From Quillaja saponaria (Eukaryota > Streptophyta > Magnoliopsida > Fabales > Quillajaceae): DNA of 64,000 bases. Below are positions 1-11,648 of the stretch, piece by piece. The translations under genes and the position numbers were made by a program. Within the stretch, counting starts at the first letter, position 1; the number at the start of each line of letters is the position of its first letter. The stretch covers positions 8,318,134 through 8,382,133 of the forward strand of contig CM055618.1 of assembly GCA_029379385.1 (NCBI GenBank), read 5' to 3'. Below the pieces are notes generated by a model. The model saw only the letters and a program-made list of their open reading frames with translations, was not told where the DNA came from and did not search any database.

Positions 1-173
1 GGGACACTTCGAAGTAACAACCTATATGGAAAATTAACTGCTTCTTCGTTGTCTAAAAATGAAAGGACAAGAACTTTTTGCTTGCGAAAACGGGTTGTTG
101 AAGATGATTGGCCATTCAATAACCGCAAAGTGTCCTTGTTATTTAACGACATTGTTTCCAAATTAGGAATTGC
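1..173 (-). pseudogene. NLR locus A, LRR exon (partial, runs off left edge)
   Basis: Read on the minus strand after an acceptor CAG at 176-174, this segment encodes an LRR-type stretch opening AIPNLETMSLNNKDTL and later FPYRLL. The same exon type (PN-LE--L--KD, then a phenylalanine-proline-tyrosine/phenylalanine repeat) recurs at 20594 and 60607 in this window. It follows the LIEK-ending exon at 265-1008 in the usual order for this CC-NB-LRR family. The rest lies outside the window. It belongs to a locus whose NB domain is broken, so it is listed as a pseudogene exon although this piece is open. Confidence 0.7.
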
Positions 174-264
174 CTGTATAAGAAAATCAATCAAATAATT
201 GCAACAAGAGGATATGATTCATATGATTGTTCTCCTTAATTATGTTCTCAACCATTGTCCATAC

Positions 265-1008
265 CTTTTCAATGAGGAAGACTGGTTGTTTGATCTCCAC
301 ATCTTGTCGATCAACTTCATGTGTTGCTCTTGATGTTTGATACTCCATTCCTAGATCCAACTCGTGGCAATTCGATGCATCTAATCTTTTCAATTGTGGG
401 CATTCTATGGTCTGTACCCCTGGACCGGGATAGAAGTTCTTGAGTTTGGATAAATGTCCAAGTGTTAAGGAAAATAGTTGGGGAAAAGCAACTCTGATAG
501 TTGCTTTAATTGTTTCCTCTTTTGCAACAATTGTCTCCAGTATTGCACAAAATCTTATATCAAGTTCTTCAAGAAGCTGTAGATATTTGGCTACAGAGGC
601 AGGAAAGATATTTTCCAACATCTCACATTCGTTAACCTTTACTACTTGTAGAGTTTGGAAGCTGAAAATTCCTTCAGGGTCTCTATTCCATATATGCTTC
701 AATTTTGATAACCGATCCAAACTCAAATTCTTCAATTGTGTAACCACATGATTTCCATGAGCTTCATCACCAGCATCTAGTCTAAATATCTCTTTCAAAG
801 AACTGCAATCCCCAACGGTCAATATCTCCAAATTCTGAGGCTTTCGTAGCATGTGAGATGGAACAACGGTCTGGAGTTTCATGCAACATTGGATTTTCAG
901 TAATTTCAGTTTTCCAAAAGAGTTTGGAGTAACATGATCAACACTCCATATTGTTTCCAAGTTATTCATGTTGGTGATTACCAATGTCTTCAAGTTAGGG
1001 AATAAAGC
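265..1008 (-). pseudogene. NLR locus A, long LRR exon
   Basis: This 744-bp exon (248 codons, phase 0 at both ends) lies between an acceptor CAG at 1011-1009 and a donor GT at 264-263. It encodes irregular leucine-rich repeats from FPNLKTLVITNMNNLETIW through KHIWNRDPEGIFSFQTL to a terminal VFLIEK. Such repeats form the C-terminal ligand or regulatory surface of plant intracellular NLR receptors. The exon is open throughout. It matches the damaged exon at 23042-23781 almost module for module, so the two loci are paralogues. Function is unlikely because the upstream NB domain has a frameshifting deletion. Confidence 0.82.
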
Positions 1009-1144
1009 CTGGCACAATCAACACTTTAGGTCAGCATACTTCTGTCTTTTATATAATTATATATATAAGCCACTCACAAAGAACCTAAATAATTCAAGTA
1101 TTAGAAAGTAAAAATAATACTAATAAAATGTTAAAAGGATATAC

Positions 1145-1408
1145 TTCATCGGAATGTCGAAGGGTAGAAATGCTTCCTTCTGCCATTATAATTTCCTCTA
1201 TCATATGGCAATTACTAATCTCAAGGTGTTTGAGTTTTACAAGGGCTTCAGCCATGGGATATGAAAATAGATGATTTAGATTTCTGCAGTCCTCCACAAT
1301 GAAGGTGGTTAGTTTTTTAATCCAAGAACTTGCTGAAGGTTCGTCGTGCCAAATCTTCTCAAAATTGATTGATGATAATTTTAAGGTCTCTAATTTTGGA
1401 GGTGATAC
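1145..1408 (-). pseudogene. NLR locus A, short LRR exon
   Basis: This 264-bp exon (88 codons, phase 0 at both ends) follows an acceptor CAG at 1411-1409 and ends at a GT donor at 1144-1143. It encodes PKLETLKLSSINFEKIWHDE followed by a second repeat with LKHLEISNCHMIEEII. It is the counterpart of the exon at 23898-24185 in locus B and sits in the same position, between the NB-LRR exon and the long LRR exon. It is open here, whereas the locus B copy has a stop codon. Confidence 0.8.
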
Positions 1409-1661
1409 CTGTAAAAACAATTATTGTCTCATGAATAAGGAGAGTCTGATTTAAATTATTGACGGTGGGTATGAACCATGTTTCACTTGTTAAAACATGC
1501 TGGGAAGTAAACTCCATTCATTATGTACTGCAATCAATTTATAGATATGCTGTTAATATCTCTTCTTATATTCTACTAAAATTTAATTAAATTGTGCAAA
1601 ACTAGCAAGTTATATATTGTTAATTTTCTAAAAAACTCAATAGCGTAAATAAATATTATAC

Positions 1662-3960
1662 CTTCTCACAAAAAAGAGGCATGCAGGCAGCATAATCATT
1701 TTCCATATGGAATGACGTCTTCATATCAAAGTGAAATAGTGCCGTCAAATTTTGTAGTGTCAAAGAGTGTAATTGGTGAAACTCGAGCTTATGAGAATGC
1801 AAATTATCAATGCAATCTTCCCTTCTCAAAGTAACAATCTCTTGTATAAAGTTGCATTCAGAAACTTCAATTTCAAAGAGCCTGGAAAGGCTTCTAACCA
1901 TGGAGAATGTAAAAAGATTCTTCAACTTATGACAACTCTTAACTTTGATTACTTGCAATTTGCTGAAGGATTCCACTGAAAGCAGACCAATGCATATATT
2001 TTCCAACTTGATAAGATTGTGTATAATCAACGACTCTAAAACAGGAAATGCCTTACCTGGATGAAATAACTCTAGATCCATTGAATTAACAATGTATTCA
2101 ATGTCAGCATTGTTCTGGATAAGAAGATGCTTCAGATATGGAAATCCTTCCTGATTCAACTCGTAAAGAACATTCTTGACACTGCTCAATTCATCGAGGT
2201 GCAGATCTTCAACTCTTTCCAATAACCTTTGGATCCCTTGCACTAAATGAAAGCTCATGTTAATCTTGAGTTTTAATGTTCTAGACGTTTTGTAATTACC
2301 AAACCAGTTCCACACGTCTCCAATCAAAATCTTGTATCGTTCTAATTTTTTGAACAAGTCCATTGGCATAGCTGAAGGATCTCGAATCCGTATGTCCAAA
2401 GTGTTTAGCTCAGGCAAACAATTTAGTTCTATAAGATTGGCATTAATTTCTTTGGAATTGGCTTCTTCACTCTCCAACCCAGAAAAACTGTTTTCCATGT
2501 TCAACTCTTCTAATTTTATGAAGTTTGACAAGACATTAGGCGGAATAACTTCTAGTTTTGAACAGTTTCCCAAATCCAACAACTGAAGCTGGGTTAGCTG
2601 CTTGCACGAGGCAACTGCTTGATGTCAGTGTCTATAAGGCTTAGAACTTTTAAGTTTTTCAGCTCACCAATCATGGCCATGTCTTTTAGCTGGCATTGAT
2701 CTAAACACAACGTCTGAAGATTTGTCAAGAGAGTAATTGAGGAGGGTACGTGTGAGAAACACATTTTAGTTAAATCCATTACCTTGAGACCTGACATTCC
2801 TTTAAAAAAATTATCTGGAATCGTGAAAGAAAATTCATTGTTGGCAAAACAAAAAAACTCAAGGCTAGGAAAATCCATACCCTCTGGAAGTCTTCCAATA
2901 TCCCTGAGTCTTAAAGAAATTGATGTGTAGATTCTCAATTGATCCTTTTCAGGCCAATCATTTAGTTTGTCAAATCTCATAACAAATGCATGATGAAGGT
3001 TGGATGCTATTGTCATGGCAACATCACGAACAACATCGTGCATTGTGAACCGATCACTAGAATAACCGTCTTGCAACAGACATGTGGCCTTTAGCTTATT
3101 TATCAAGGCATGTAATCTGTCTCGAGCTGCTTCAATTGTATAGATGTCTCTGAACAATCTCAATTCCACAGAATATTTCAACATTTCTGTAAACGAAATA
3201 GTGTAATCCATCTCCGTAGCGCTAAGCAAGAAAATATTCTTCAATTCCTCACTTTCTAAATAATCGAAACTTAACTTTATTGAGGAATCCACAACTTCTT
3301 TCATTTGGCTAATGTTTCTAAAGGTAGGCCTCTTCAGTTGTCGCAATGCATCTCTCCACTCAAATAAACTCTTGTTTCTTAATGCCTTTCCAATTGTTAC
3401 AAGTGCTATAGGCAATCCAGCACATTTTTCGGCAACTTCAGTTGCTGTAAATAGAAGTTCGGAATTTTCCATTAAATCTTCATCAAGTCCAGCCATCTCC
3501 TTAAATAATTCCAAAGCTTCTTCTTCAGGCAAAACTCCTAACAAGAAATCTTTTCTAGTAACCATTTGATTGGACAACACCTCTTGGCTTCTTGAAGTTA
3601 GTAAGACCTTGCATCCCTTGCGATCACCACCAAAAGGAATTCCTATTTTTCTCAAATGAATCCCCTCCCAAAGATCATCCAGTATCACAAGTACATTCTT
3701 CTCCTGCTTAAGCCTCTCATGTAATCTTGTGCACATCTTGTTTTTGTGTCACAATTGTCATAGCCACCATGTCAAATAACTTGACTTCTTGAGCTTTCCT
3801 GGCAAAATCTTTGACTAGAGTTGTTTTACCCACTCCTCCTAACCCGTACACTCCAATCATATTCGCATTTGAATCTTTCAGTGCCTCCAGAATCTCATTT
3901 AAAATCTTTTCCCTTGACTCAAAAGCCTTGTGACCTGGAGTTGATGCTCTCTCTATCCAA
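1662..3960 (-). pseudogene. NLR locus A, truncated NB-ARC-LRR exon
   Basis: The minus strand encodes the NB-ARC switch domain and first LRRs of a CC-type NLR immune receptor. The P-loop GLGGVGKTTL is at about 3820-3852, followed by kinase-2 VLVILDDLW, the GLPIAL motif, the MHD motif (MHDVVRDVA), then LRRs and a donor after CEK at 1662. Three lesions are visible. The whole coiled-coil N-terminus is missing beyond about 3960, where copia-like sequence begins. Between the P-loop and kinase-2 the reading frame shifts at about 3735; compared with locus B some 21 residues are missing there. A second frameshift with a stop lies at about 2590, after KQLP. Fragments on either side stay open and well conserved, so the damage is not very old. 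It is a pseudogene. Confidence 0.9.
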
Positions 3961-5837
3961 TATGATTGGAGTTACAATAAAAATATAAAAAAAGAGTAGA
4001 AAGGAAGCCAAAACATCCTCCATATAAAATTTGTAAAAACAAAAAATCACTTGGAGAAAACTTGTTGAAATCACGGGAGGCCGTAAAGTCGCTATTGCTA
4101 AGGTTCGAGCATCTGGAGAAAGATTGTCATAACAAAAACAATCATTGTGCAAGCTACTCTGAAGATCAAGTTGATATGGAACATGTAGATGTAGAAATTA
4201 CGTTTTACATGTGCCAAGATACAGTTGAGAATAGTGATCTTACATGGTCTCGCAGACAATGAATGTAGCATGCAATCACATGACACCAAACAAGTGTTTT
4301 ACCAGAGCTCAAAATAACATACAAATTAACTATTAAATTGGGAGAAGTTCATTGTAACGACGTGACGAGAAAAGGCACGAATGTTGTCGAGACTAAAAGA
4401 GGTAGGAAATTCATTGAAGATGTCCTCTTAGTTCCAATTTTGCATACAATCTACTAAGTGTAGGCCAATGATGGAACATAACCACACTCTATACTTCGAA
4501 GGAGATACTTGCACAATATATAATAAAATTGATAAAGTCTTGAGATAACCCGAATCAAGATGAGGAATAGAAATTATCCTCTCTAGTGGAAGTATGCTTC
4601 GAATACAATTATGAAAGCTCAAAATTGTGATTCGTGACTGTGGCATGAGAGATTTGGATATTTTAATTTTTCAGGTTGAAGACTCTTTCACAAGAGTATG
4701 ATTAGATTTTCCAAGCATAAATGAAGTGGAATGTCTTTGCGAAGGATGTACTTCAGGAAACAACGAAGGCAATTATTGTTTCCTTTTTCTTTAGAAAATA
4801 CATGGAAGTGTAGCAAATTGCTGGAACTTGTGCAAAAGGATGTATGCGGTCCCTCCTACACCCAGCCAGAACATGTATTTGTATTCTCTTCATTGATTAT
4901 TATTCTAGAATGACATGGGTGTATTTTGTGCTAGAAAAGTCCAAAGTGTTCAAGATATTTAGAATATTCAAGAATTTCATGGAGAAAAAAGTGGTTGCAA
5001 AATCAAGATGTTAAGGAGTGATAGAGGTATCAAATATACCTCTAATGAATTCAGCAAGTTATATGAAGATTAAAGGGTTGACAAGATCACTGCTAGGTAA
5101 TAAAGGCACAGAAATTTTTGGGTAAAAGCAGTATACACCATAGTCAATCTACCAAATAGGTGTCCAACTAAAATGGTGTAAGATAAAATGCCATTTGAAA
5201 TTAGGAGCGGAAGAAACCCTTCAGCAAAACATTTTAGAGTCTTTGACTACATATGCTATATTCACATTCTTAATAAATAAATAAAAAAAGAAACAATCTT
5301 GATGATAAAAGCGACAAACGAATATTTAAGGGCTATAGCTCTCAATCAAAGAGCTATTGAATTTATAATCTAAATACAAAGAAGCTGGTAAATAGTCTAG
5401 ATGTCGAATTCGGCAAACATGCTTTGCGTAACTAGAATGAAGAAAACGTGGAGAGAGAAAATATCATAAAAAAAAAGACTCAAAAGACACCATCTCAAAT
5501 ACAAGAACTTGTGGAAAATAATGAAGCCACTACAACTCCTCCAGGGTGACCAAGATCTTATTCTGAATATAACTCCAGCTTAGAATCACCTCCAAGAAAA
5601 ACGAGGTCGATTACTGAAATCTATGAAATTTGCAATTATGCTACATTGGAGCATGAAAGTTTCAAAGCAAGAACTATAATGGAATACTATGAAAAAGAAC
5701 TAAAGAAGTCAAGCTCAAGTACTATAAAATGTAGGAGCAAGTTGTCGACATTTTTACTAAAGCACTACAACGAGCAAAGTTCGTGTGGATATGAAAAGTA
5801 TTCAGAATATCAGAGAAAACACATTAAGAGGAATTAA
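3961..5837 (+). mobile_element. Decayed, internally deleted Ty1/copia element
   Basis: Plus-strand frames carry a run of copia polyprotein scraps in the right order. At about 4080-4150 there is a gag zinc-knuckle tail (HLEKDCHNKN). At 4440-4550 comes protease and GAG-pre-integrase text with a YNLLSVGQ-like stretch. At 4730-4900 there is pre-integrase to integrase (LELVQKDVCGP), then YSRMTWVYF and a degraded S-DRG motif. At 5590-5800 comes a short RT leader and the RNase H end (VVDIFTKAL) in a shifted frame. Most of the RT and RNase H is missing. Many stops and frameshifts rule out function. The element abuts the broken NB-ARC exon of locus A, on the side where the coiled-coil should be. No 5' LTR is recognisable. 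Confidence 0.78.
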
Positions 5838-6389
5838 TGTTAATATAATGTACTTTCTAGAAACTAAGTTTAGAATTTTCTAGACAATTGTACCGATTAA
5901 GTCGGTTGTCTAGAATTGCCTAGACAGTTAACTTAGAATAGTAAGCTCATGAGCTATGTTGGGCTTAGAAAACTCAAGAAGCACATGTGGTACTTGGGAT
6001 GAGTTAACTTGTTGAAAGAAACAATTTGCAATTTAGATCAAAGGTGTGGCGTGATGCATTAGGTGTTGAGGGTTAATATATGTCCATTGGACCACCTGGG
6101 AATACTGACACATTTGTGTGGATGAGTAAAACTTGAAGAAGAAATTAATTTGCAATCTCGATCAAACGTGTGTTTACAAATGTGGGTATCTAGTTAAAAG
6201 CTTTATTTTCTTATTGACACATGTATTTTAATTTTCAAACTAAAACTTATAACTTACCTATTTGACTTATTACAGCCTGTTGCTCATTCTTCGCTCGCTT
6301 CATAATCACATAATAGCCAACTGAATGATGAGCATGAGTATTACAATCCATGTCCAGATTGAAGTTGCATAAACAATATAAATTTTTAG
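5838..6389. other. Spacer, possible 3' LTR remnant
   Basis: No gene is visible. The stretch starts with TGTTAATATA directly after a purine-rich run at the end of the copia relic, which is where a 3' LTR would begin, but no partner LTR was found. A short imperfect repeat (aatttgcaat followed by gatcaaa and gtgtg) occurs near 6025 and 6150. Confidence 0.35.
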
Positions 6390-7440
6390 ATTATGAAACT
6401 ATAATAATAAGTTCTTCAACGCGTACTTTAGTTTCCTAATGACAGCTTAGTATTCTTTGAAGTTGATGTTGAAACCATCAACGTAAAAAATAAACATAGG
6501 TTGTACTCAAATGATGTTTTTGGTGGCCCCCTAGTTTTATATTTTGAGTATATATACTGCCATCCCTTGTTGGTTTGCGAAAATTAACATTCAACCCCTA
6601 CAAATGAAAAAGTCTCTACTCCATCCAAATGATGTTGCATTAACAAAAGAACCCTACGGAATATATTATAAATCAATTGAGAGATACTATATATAGGTTT
6701 TTTTTAATAATTTATTGCATTATTATGTATAATGTGCAAATTAACCCTCTAGTATACATGTTAGTGTTACCAAACTAATAATTGGGGGTTTGAAAGAACC
6801 ATTTTACCACTAAATTAACATTTTCAAATGATTTAAATGATTGATATACTAAATATCATTTGCTAATACAATCTTATATATATAGTCTTACTTAGATTTC
6901 GGAGACAAGTAATTCAATTCTTTTATCCTAAAAATGCTTATTAATGGAGTTGTTTTTTATTGACATGCATGTACTTAGAAAAGTATTTTGTTGCTCTATG
7001 ATATGATATGGATTTAATATTGACAATGCATATTGCTTTTATTGAGAGTATAGTTGGTTATACTTAATCTCAAGATAGCATGAATATTTATGGTTTTGAA
7101 AAATGATTGATATAGAAATGACTTGTTCTTGAGATATTATCGATGATAATAATTGAAAATTGTCTACTACGATTTTTTACTCCATTAATGTTTCATCACG
7201 ATAATTTTATGAATATGCATGTTTTTAACTTATTTTAATTTGGTGATATAAATAATCAGAATTCTCTAACTAACCAAGGAAAAAAGATAAAAAAATCTCC
7301 TAACTAACTAGGGTGTTAGCCAGTGTGCATAGGATTGGCAACATAAAATGGGATAATGAAGGATATTAATAATTTGTTATGTTAGTTTTTATTCTTATCA
7401 CTAAATTTGATATTTGTTATACTATTTGACATTCTAATCT

Positions 7441-7640
7441 TTATCTCCCCAGTAGAGACTCGAGTTTATTAGCCTATGAAGTCGTAAAAATTTTCAGTCT
7501 AGGGAATACAAAGTTGATTGATTCTTCCAATCCTCTTTTCGCTACAGTTGAAGCATCTACACAAAGCTCTTGAGTTTTTGAAGACCATTTACCAAATATG
7601 CAAGAAAGAGATTTTTCAAGCTTTTGCAATACTCAACCTA
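7441..7640 (-). pseudogene. Decayed NLR LRR fragment (copy 1)
   Basis: This short minus-strand segment matches the clearer fragment at 52138-52347, which reads as the end of an NLR LRR exon. Here the frame is broken and only the nucleotide-level match to that copy supports the call. It was carried along in the duplicated block. Confidence 0.5.
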
Positions 7641-7846
7641 CTTTTTTTATTTCTAAATTTCAAAAGCTAATCATTTAAAAGAGAGAGATTCCACAGATAG
7701 GATTACGGAGATTAACCTACAATTAAGTAATCAATGAGTCTACAATTAAGCAATCAATCACCGAGATAATCTAGTCTACAGTTAAGCCTATTAAATACCA
7801 AAGTAAATCAAGAATTAATTTACTTTGACATCTTGTCTAAAACTAA

Positions 7847-8295
7847 GGGCTAGTTTGGTATATAAGAATGATTATTCCATTTCATATGCATAATTCTATG
7901 GAATAATCATTCTTTCATTTGGTACGTATCTATCCTCATAATGCTTATTCCATTCAAATCATTTTATTCTATAGAAGTAACAATTTTCAAACCCATGTGG
8001 GGAGTGTAACTTCTTATTCGTATTTATATTGAATCAGTTTAATTCAGTCAAATGAAAAAAAAAAATACTGTCTAGTACATAAAATAAATAGTTAAATACA
8101 AGGTTGTAGATTAATAAAATAATAATAATATAAATAAATAAAAACTAAATAATAAATATATTTAGTTTAGACAAATGATAAAATACCTTTCATATCACAT
8201 TAAATAAAAAAAATACAAAATAAGTACTTAAAAATAAAATAAATAAATAAATTGATTACCCTTCATATCATAGTAAATAATATAATTACAAATTA
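7847..8295. mobile_element. Truncated Harbinger-like inverted-repeat element (copy 1)
   Basis: The sequence starts gggctagtttggtat after a TAA, like the element at 52591, whose two ends and TAA duplication are visible. It contains an internal near-palindrome (ggaataatcattctttcattt against gaatgattattccatttcat). Homology stops at about 8295, so the right end is missing. Confidence 0.6.
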
Positions 8296-9151
8296 CTAGG
8301 AAAAAAACTAGGTTGCCAAACTCTTCACCATTTTCTCAGCATAACTCTCAATACCTATTTTTACAAAATTTCGTCCCAAGTTTTTATGAAGTAAAGAATA
8401 AGAAAGGGTTTTATCAGTGTGAATGAAATTAGGATTTGATACTAACCATTGGTTAAACCGTTCTACCAGCTTCAAGTGAATTTAGCATACGAATGACCTG
8501 GGTCAAAGTTGGAACCATGTGAGAGAAGTTGAATTGGAGACGTTGGTGGGTGACAAAGGTTGAGTCTGAGTCCTAGTTCTTGAGAAGCTCTTCTGGGGAA
8601 GACGTTTGGCAGATTTAGGAAGGGAAAGTTTAAAGGAAAAATGATTTTTTTGTTTTATTAATTTAACGTAATTTATAAGATTTTTTTTAATTTTTTTAAT
8701 TTTTTAATTTTGTTTTATTTTATTTATAAAAATTCACGTGTCAAATTGTTATTTGTTAATTAGCCAATGTCATCCCACATAATTTTCTATCCATTTTATC
8801 TGTCCATGTCACCCTCAAAGTTAATTTGGATGGAAGGCGATGGCAGGGACTCAATTGAAGTAATTTTGTAACTTTAGGGACTCAATTGCAGCAAAATAAA
8901 TAATAGGGATCAAAATGAAATCCAAGTCAAATTATAGGGACCATACATGTAATTTACCCAAAAAAAACTCTTATTCTAGTAGTAAACAAGTCAATATTTC
9001 AAGTATCCCTTTCCAAAAATAAAACAAGCTTCCAAAACTAAATCCGAGCATTTGATTGTATGTAAGAAGATTTGGAAGTGTTAGCCTAAATATTAGTCCC
9101 TTTTTATAGGGTAGGGGAATGTCACACCGAATGAGATGTACATGCATATCA
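8296..9151. other. AT-rich spacer, no gene
   Basis: No coding sequence was found. The part at 8820-8950 has phrases such as gggactcaattg repeated twice, of a kind common in plant dispersed non-coding repeats; the family is not assignable by eye. The last 100 bases are probably the laccase 3' flank. Confidence 0.5.
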
Positions 9152-9157
9152 TTTATT
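9152..9157 (-). terminator. Candidate poly(A) signal of the laccase gene
   Basis: AATAAA on the minus strand lies about 137 bases past the laccase stop codon, a normal distance for a plant 3' UTR. There is no transcript evidence, and other AT-rich signals nearby could be used. Confidence 0.45.
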
Positions 9158-9293
9158 TCTATCTTTTCATTTCAGAGAGTTGGATATATTACACAAGCAA
9201 AAGGATGAGCGAGTAATTAGAGAAAGAATTATTTATTATCCAACCAAAAACATTTGGATACTACATTGGGTCCCAGTGAAGAATTTTTTCCCT

Positions 9294-11586
9294 TCAGCAT
9301 TTGGGCAAGTCTTCAGGGGGTTTCAGAATTTGATTTTGAGGAGAAGGACCTTCTTTCACTAAGAACACCATTGTCATCCCCCAATTTTGATGACGCTCAA
9401 TATGACAATGCATCAACCACATACCTATTGAAAATCATCAATGATAAAAACAAAGATTTAAAGAAAAAAATTAAAATTAGAAAGTATTAATGACAATGTT
9501 AATTGTGATTTAGATAAAATCTAAAATGAGAAGAAATTCTCACCTGGATTATCTGCCCTGAATCTGAGTGCAACCCAACCATTCTTGGGCACTCCAACTG
9601 TTGAAACCTCTGGTGGGTCAATGAGATTATATCTCAAAGGGTCTTTCTTGTGGTCAAAATTTCCAAAACCCCATCCTACCACGTAGAAGCTATATCCATG
9701 TAAATGCATAGGATGATTTTCACCTGCTAACACATTTGTCCCCTGTAATATAAGCTCAACACTAGAATTGTACTCCAAAACCAACACCTTGCTGGTAGTA
9801 ATTGACGGTGTCAATAAGTATTCAGGCAGATCGTCAGCAGTATAGTTGAATTTCTTAGGTGGGTTTATTGGGAAGTCTATTTCATAAACACCTGGGATTT
9901 TGTAGTAGTAGGCTTGGAGAAAATCAATAGAGGGGTGAACATAGGTAATATTGTTCACACTAGCTGCAAACCTTTTACCAAATGGACCAGCACAATGTTC
10001 ATCAGAACTACAATTGAGTAGATTAACAGAAATGGTAAACAACAAATGGGTGTCTACTCTAGTTGGTACACTAACTGGGTGATGTTTGCTGGCTAGGCTT
10101 CTAAATTTCTTGGTGAATTCAGTCGAAGCTTGAGTGTCGTTGTGTGAGGGTAGAGGAGGAGCAATTGGATGTATTGGCTTATGGTAGGAGCCACTATAGA
10201 TAACAATGGCCGTTGTTGTCGAGTTATCAAAAGGAGCACCAATTGAGCTCGAATATGCTTTTGCAGACATGAAATAGTGACTTGGAGGTTGGTTTGCTTC
10301 TAACAAAATATCCATGGTTTGACCAGGAGTGATCATTATGTAATTTGTTTCTATTGGCTTCAAGTAGAAGCCATCTTTACCAACTACTATTAATTTGTGA
10401 TTTGAAATGGCAAAGAACATATTTTCATCCATAATTGCATTAATCATCCGAAGGAGGTACCTTTTTCCATGATCTACTTTCATTTTGAAAGTACCTATAC
10501 CATGCAAAACGAAACTTCAATCTATTTAGGCAAGAAATATCAAATAAATGAGAAAATGGAAAGGTAGGATTTCTGTCAAGTAATATGTAAATTATACCAT
10601 TTCTGGAGCAGGGATATAGATATCCTGGTTGTCCATTGATGGTATATGCATCAGATAGTATTGGATCTCCTCCTGTCCGATTTGCATTTTCTGGTATCTC
10701 CATCACACTTTTCTTCCACCACGCTCCTACAAATAGGGAAAAAAAGTAAATAAAAAAATCATTCCCAGATAGACAGTTCAATAAGAATAATCAAGAGAAC
10801 TACTTTATACAAATGAAAAATCTTGTCTAGTAGGGAGCTGATAACAGAACTCTAGCCATCATTATTGGTCAAAAAAATTCCAGCATGATTATGATTTTAA
10901 AAGCACCTAGTATGATTGGAATCTCAGCATCTGGCTTAGGAAATGGGTAACTTGATCCGCGCTTTGGGTAAATGATGATTGCTCCATGAACCGTTGCTCG
11001 AGCCCAGCCGCTATGCGCATGCCACCATACAGTTCCCTCTTCCGTATTCAAGTCAAGGGTGTACTTGTACATTTTACCTGGTTGAATAGGACATTGTGTT
11101 ACATATTCAGGTCCATCTGACCATGGATTCCTTAGTTGCTTCAATCCATGCCTGCACAAAAAAAAAAAAAAAAAAAAAGGGAGAAATCTTAGTCATACAT
11201 TTATGCATGAACCGTCAGATATATGTTGTAGGAACTCACCAATGAATTGTTGTATTATATGTTGCATTGTTATACACCTCGACTATAACTTTGTCCTCTC
11301 TATGTGCTTTTAAGGTTGGACCTGGGAATTTCCCATTTACTGTCAAGATGTTCTTGGTACTACAGAGTCGAGTGTAAGATGATGATTGTACCTGAAGAAA
11401 AAAAAAAATAGACATTTGAATGAGTATGCTTGTTTTGGGTGTGCCTGTGTCTGAGCGAGAGATCAGAGGGTCTAAGATACACACCACAAACTTATGGTGA
11501 TGAACTTTTCCACTTGCAATGTGAATAAGAGAAATAAATAATACAACGAATCCTAAAACCTTAACCATAGCAGCAGAACCACTCAC
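9294..11586 (-). CDS. Laccase, six exons, complete (LAC14/15-like)
   Basis: This is a secreted multicopper oxidase that oxidises phenols in the cell wall using four copper ions and oxygen, typically in lignin or flavonoid polymerisation. I place exons at 11586-11485, 11391-11240, 11151-10907, 10726-10598, 10494-9544 and 9424-9294. All have GT/AG borders and compatible phases, giving 1710 bases and 569 residues, the usual family length. The second, third and fourth exons are 152, 245 and 129 bp, matching the conserved laccase pattern. Residues 1 to about 26 form a signal peptide ending near IASGK. Copper ligands are present: HWHG (84-87), HAH (129-131), HPMHLHG (470-476) and HCHIERH (532-538), with Met543 at the type-1 axial position. 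The protein ends in LPKC. The second ATG (codon 7) is an alternative start. No lesions were seen, and it is the only intact gene here. The LAC14/15 subgroup is my judgement from overall look, less certain than the family. Confidence 0.95.
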
Positions 11587-11640
11587 GAAGACTATTTTTG
11601 GCTTGAATCAATCAAGTATATTCTAGGACCTTTGGTATCA

Positions 11641-11648
11641 TATTTATA
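11641..11648 (-). promoter_or_regulatory. Candidate TATA box of the laccase gene
   Basis: TATAAATA on the minus strand lies 55 bases upstream of the laccase start codon, implying a short 5' leader. There is no competing TATA-like site closer to the start. Confidence 0.5.

Larger units (their letters stand above)
6390..8295. repeat. Dispersed duplicated block, copy 1
   Basis: This block is repeated at 51478-53010. Matching landmarks in the same order are a segment about maternal-like text gttgatgttgaaaccatc (6460 and 51590), gttgctctatgatatgata (6990 and 51748), tagcatgaatatttatg (7077 and 51830), a decayed LRR fragment (7441 and 52138) and an inverted-repeat element start (7847 and 52591). 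Similarity is high but with many small indels. Copy 1 has extra sequence at about 6530-6985 that copy 2 lacks. Homology ends near 8295 and 53010. Apart from the LRR scrap there is no coding potential. Confidence 0.85.

Noticed and set aside
440..751. Plus-strand frames over the NLR exons (also 2332-2586, 3312-3569, 26001-26276, 26391-26762, 59787-60104)
   Set aside because: They lie opposite well-supported LRR or NB coding on the minus strand and show no protein features.
9180..9490. Plus-strand open frames at the end of the laccase gene
   Set aside because: They are antisense to the last laccase exon (9294-9424) and have no features of their own.
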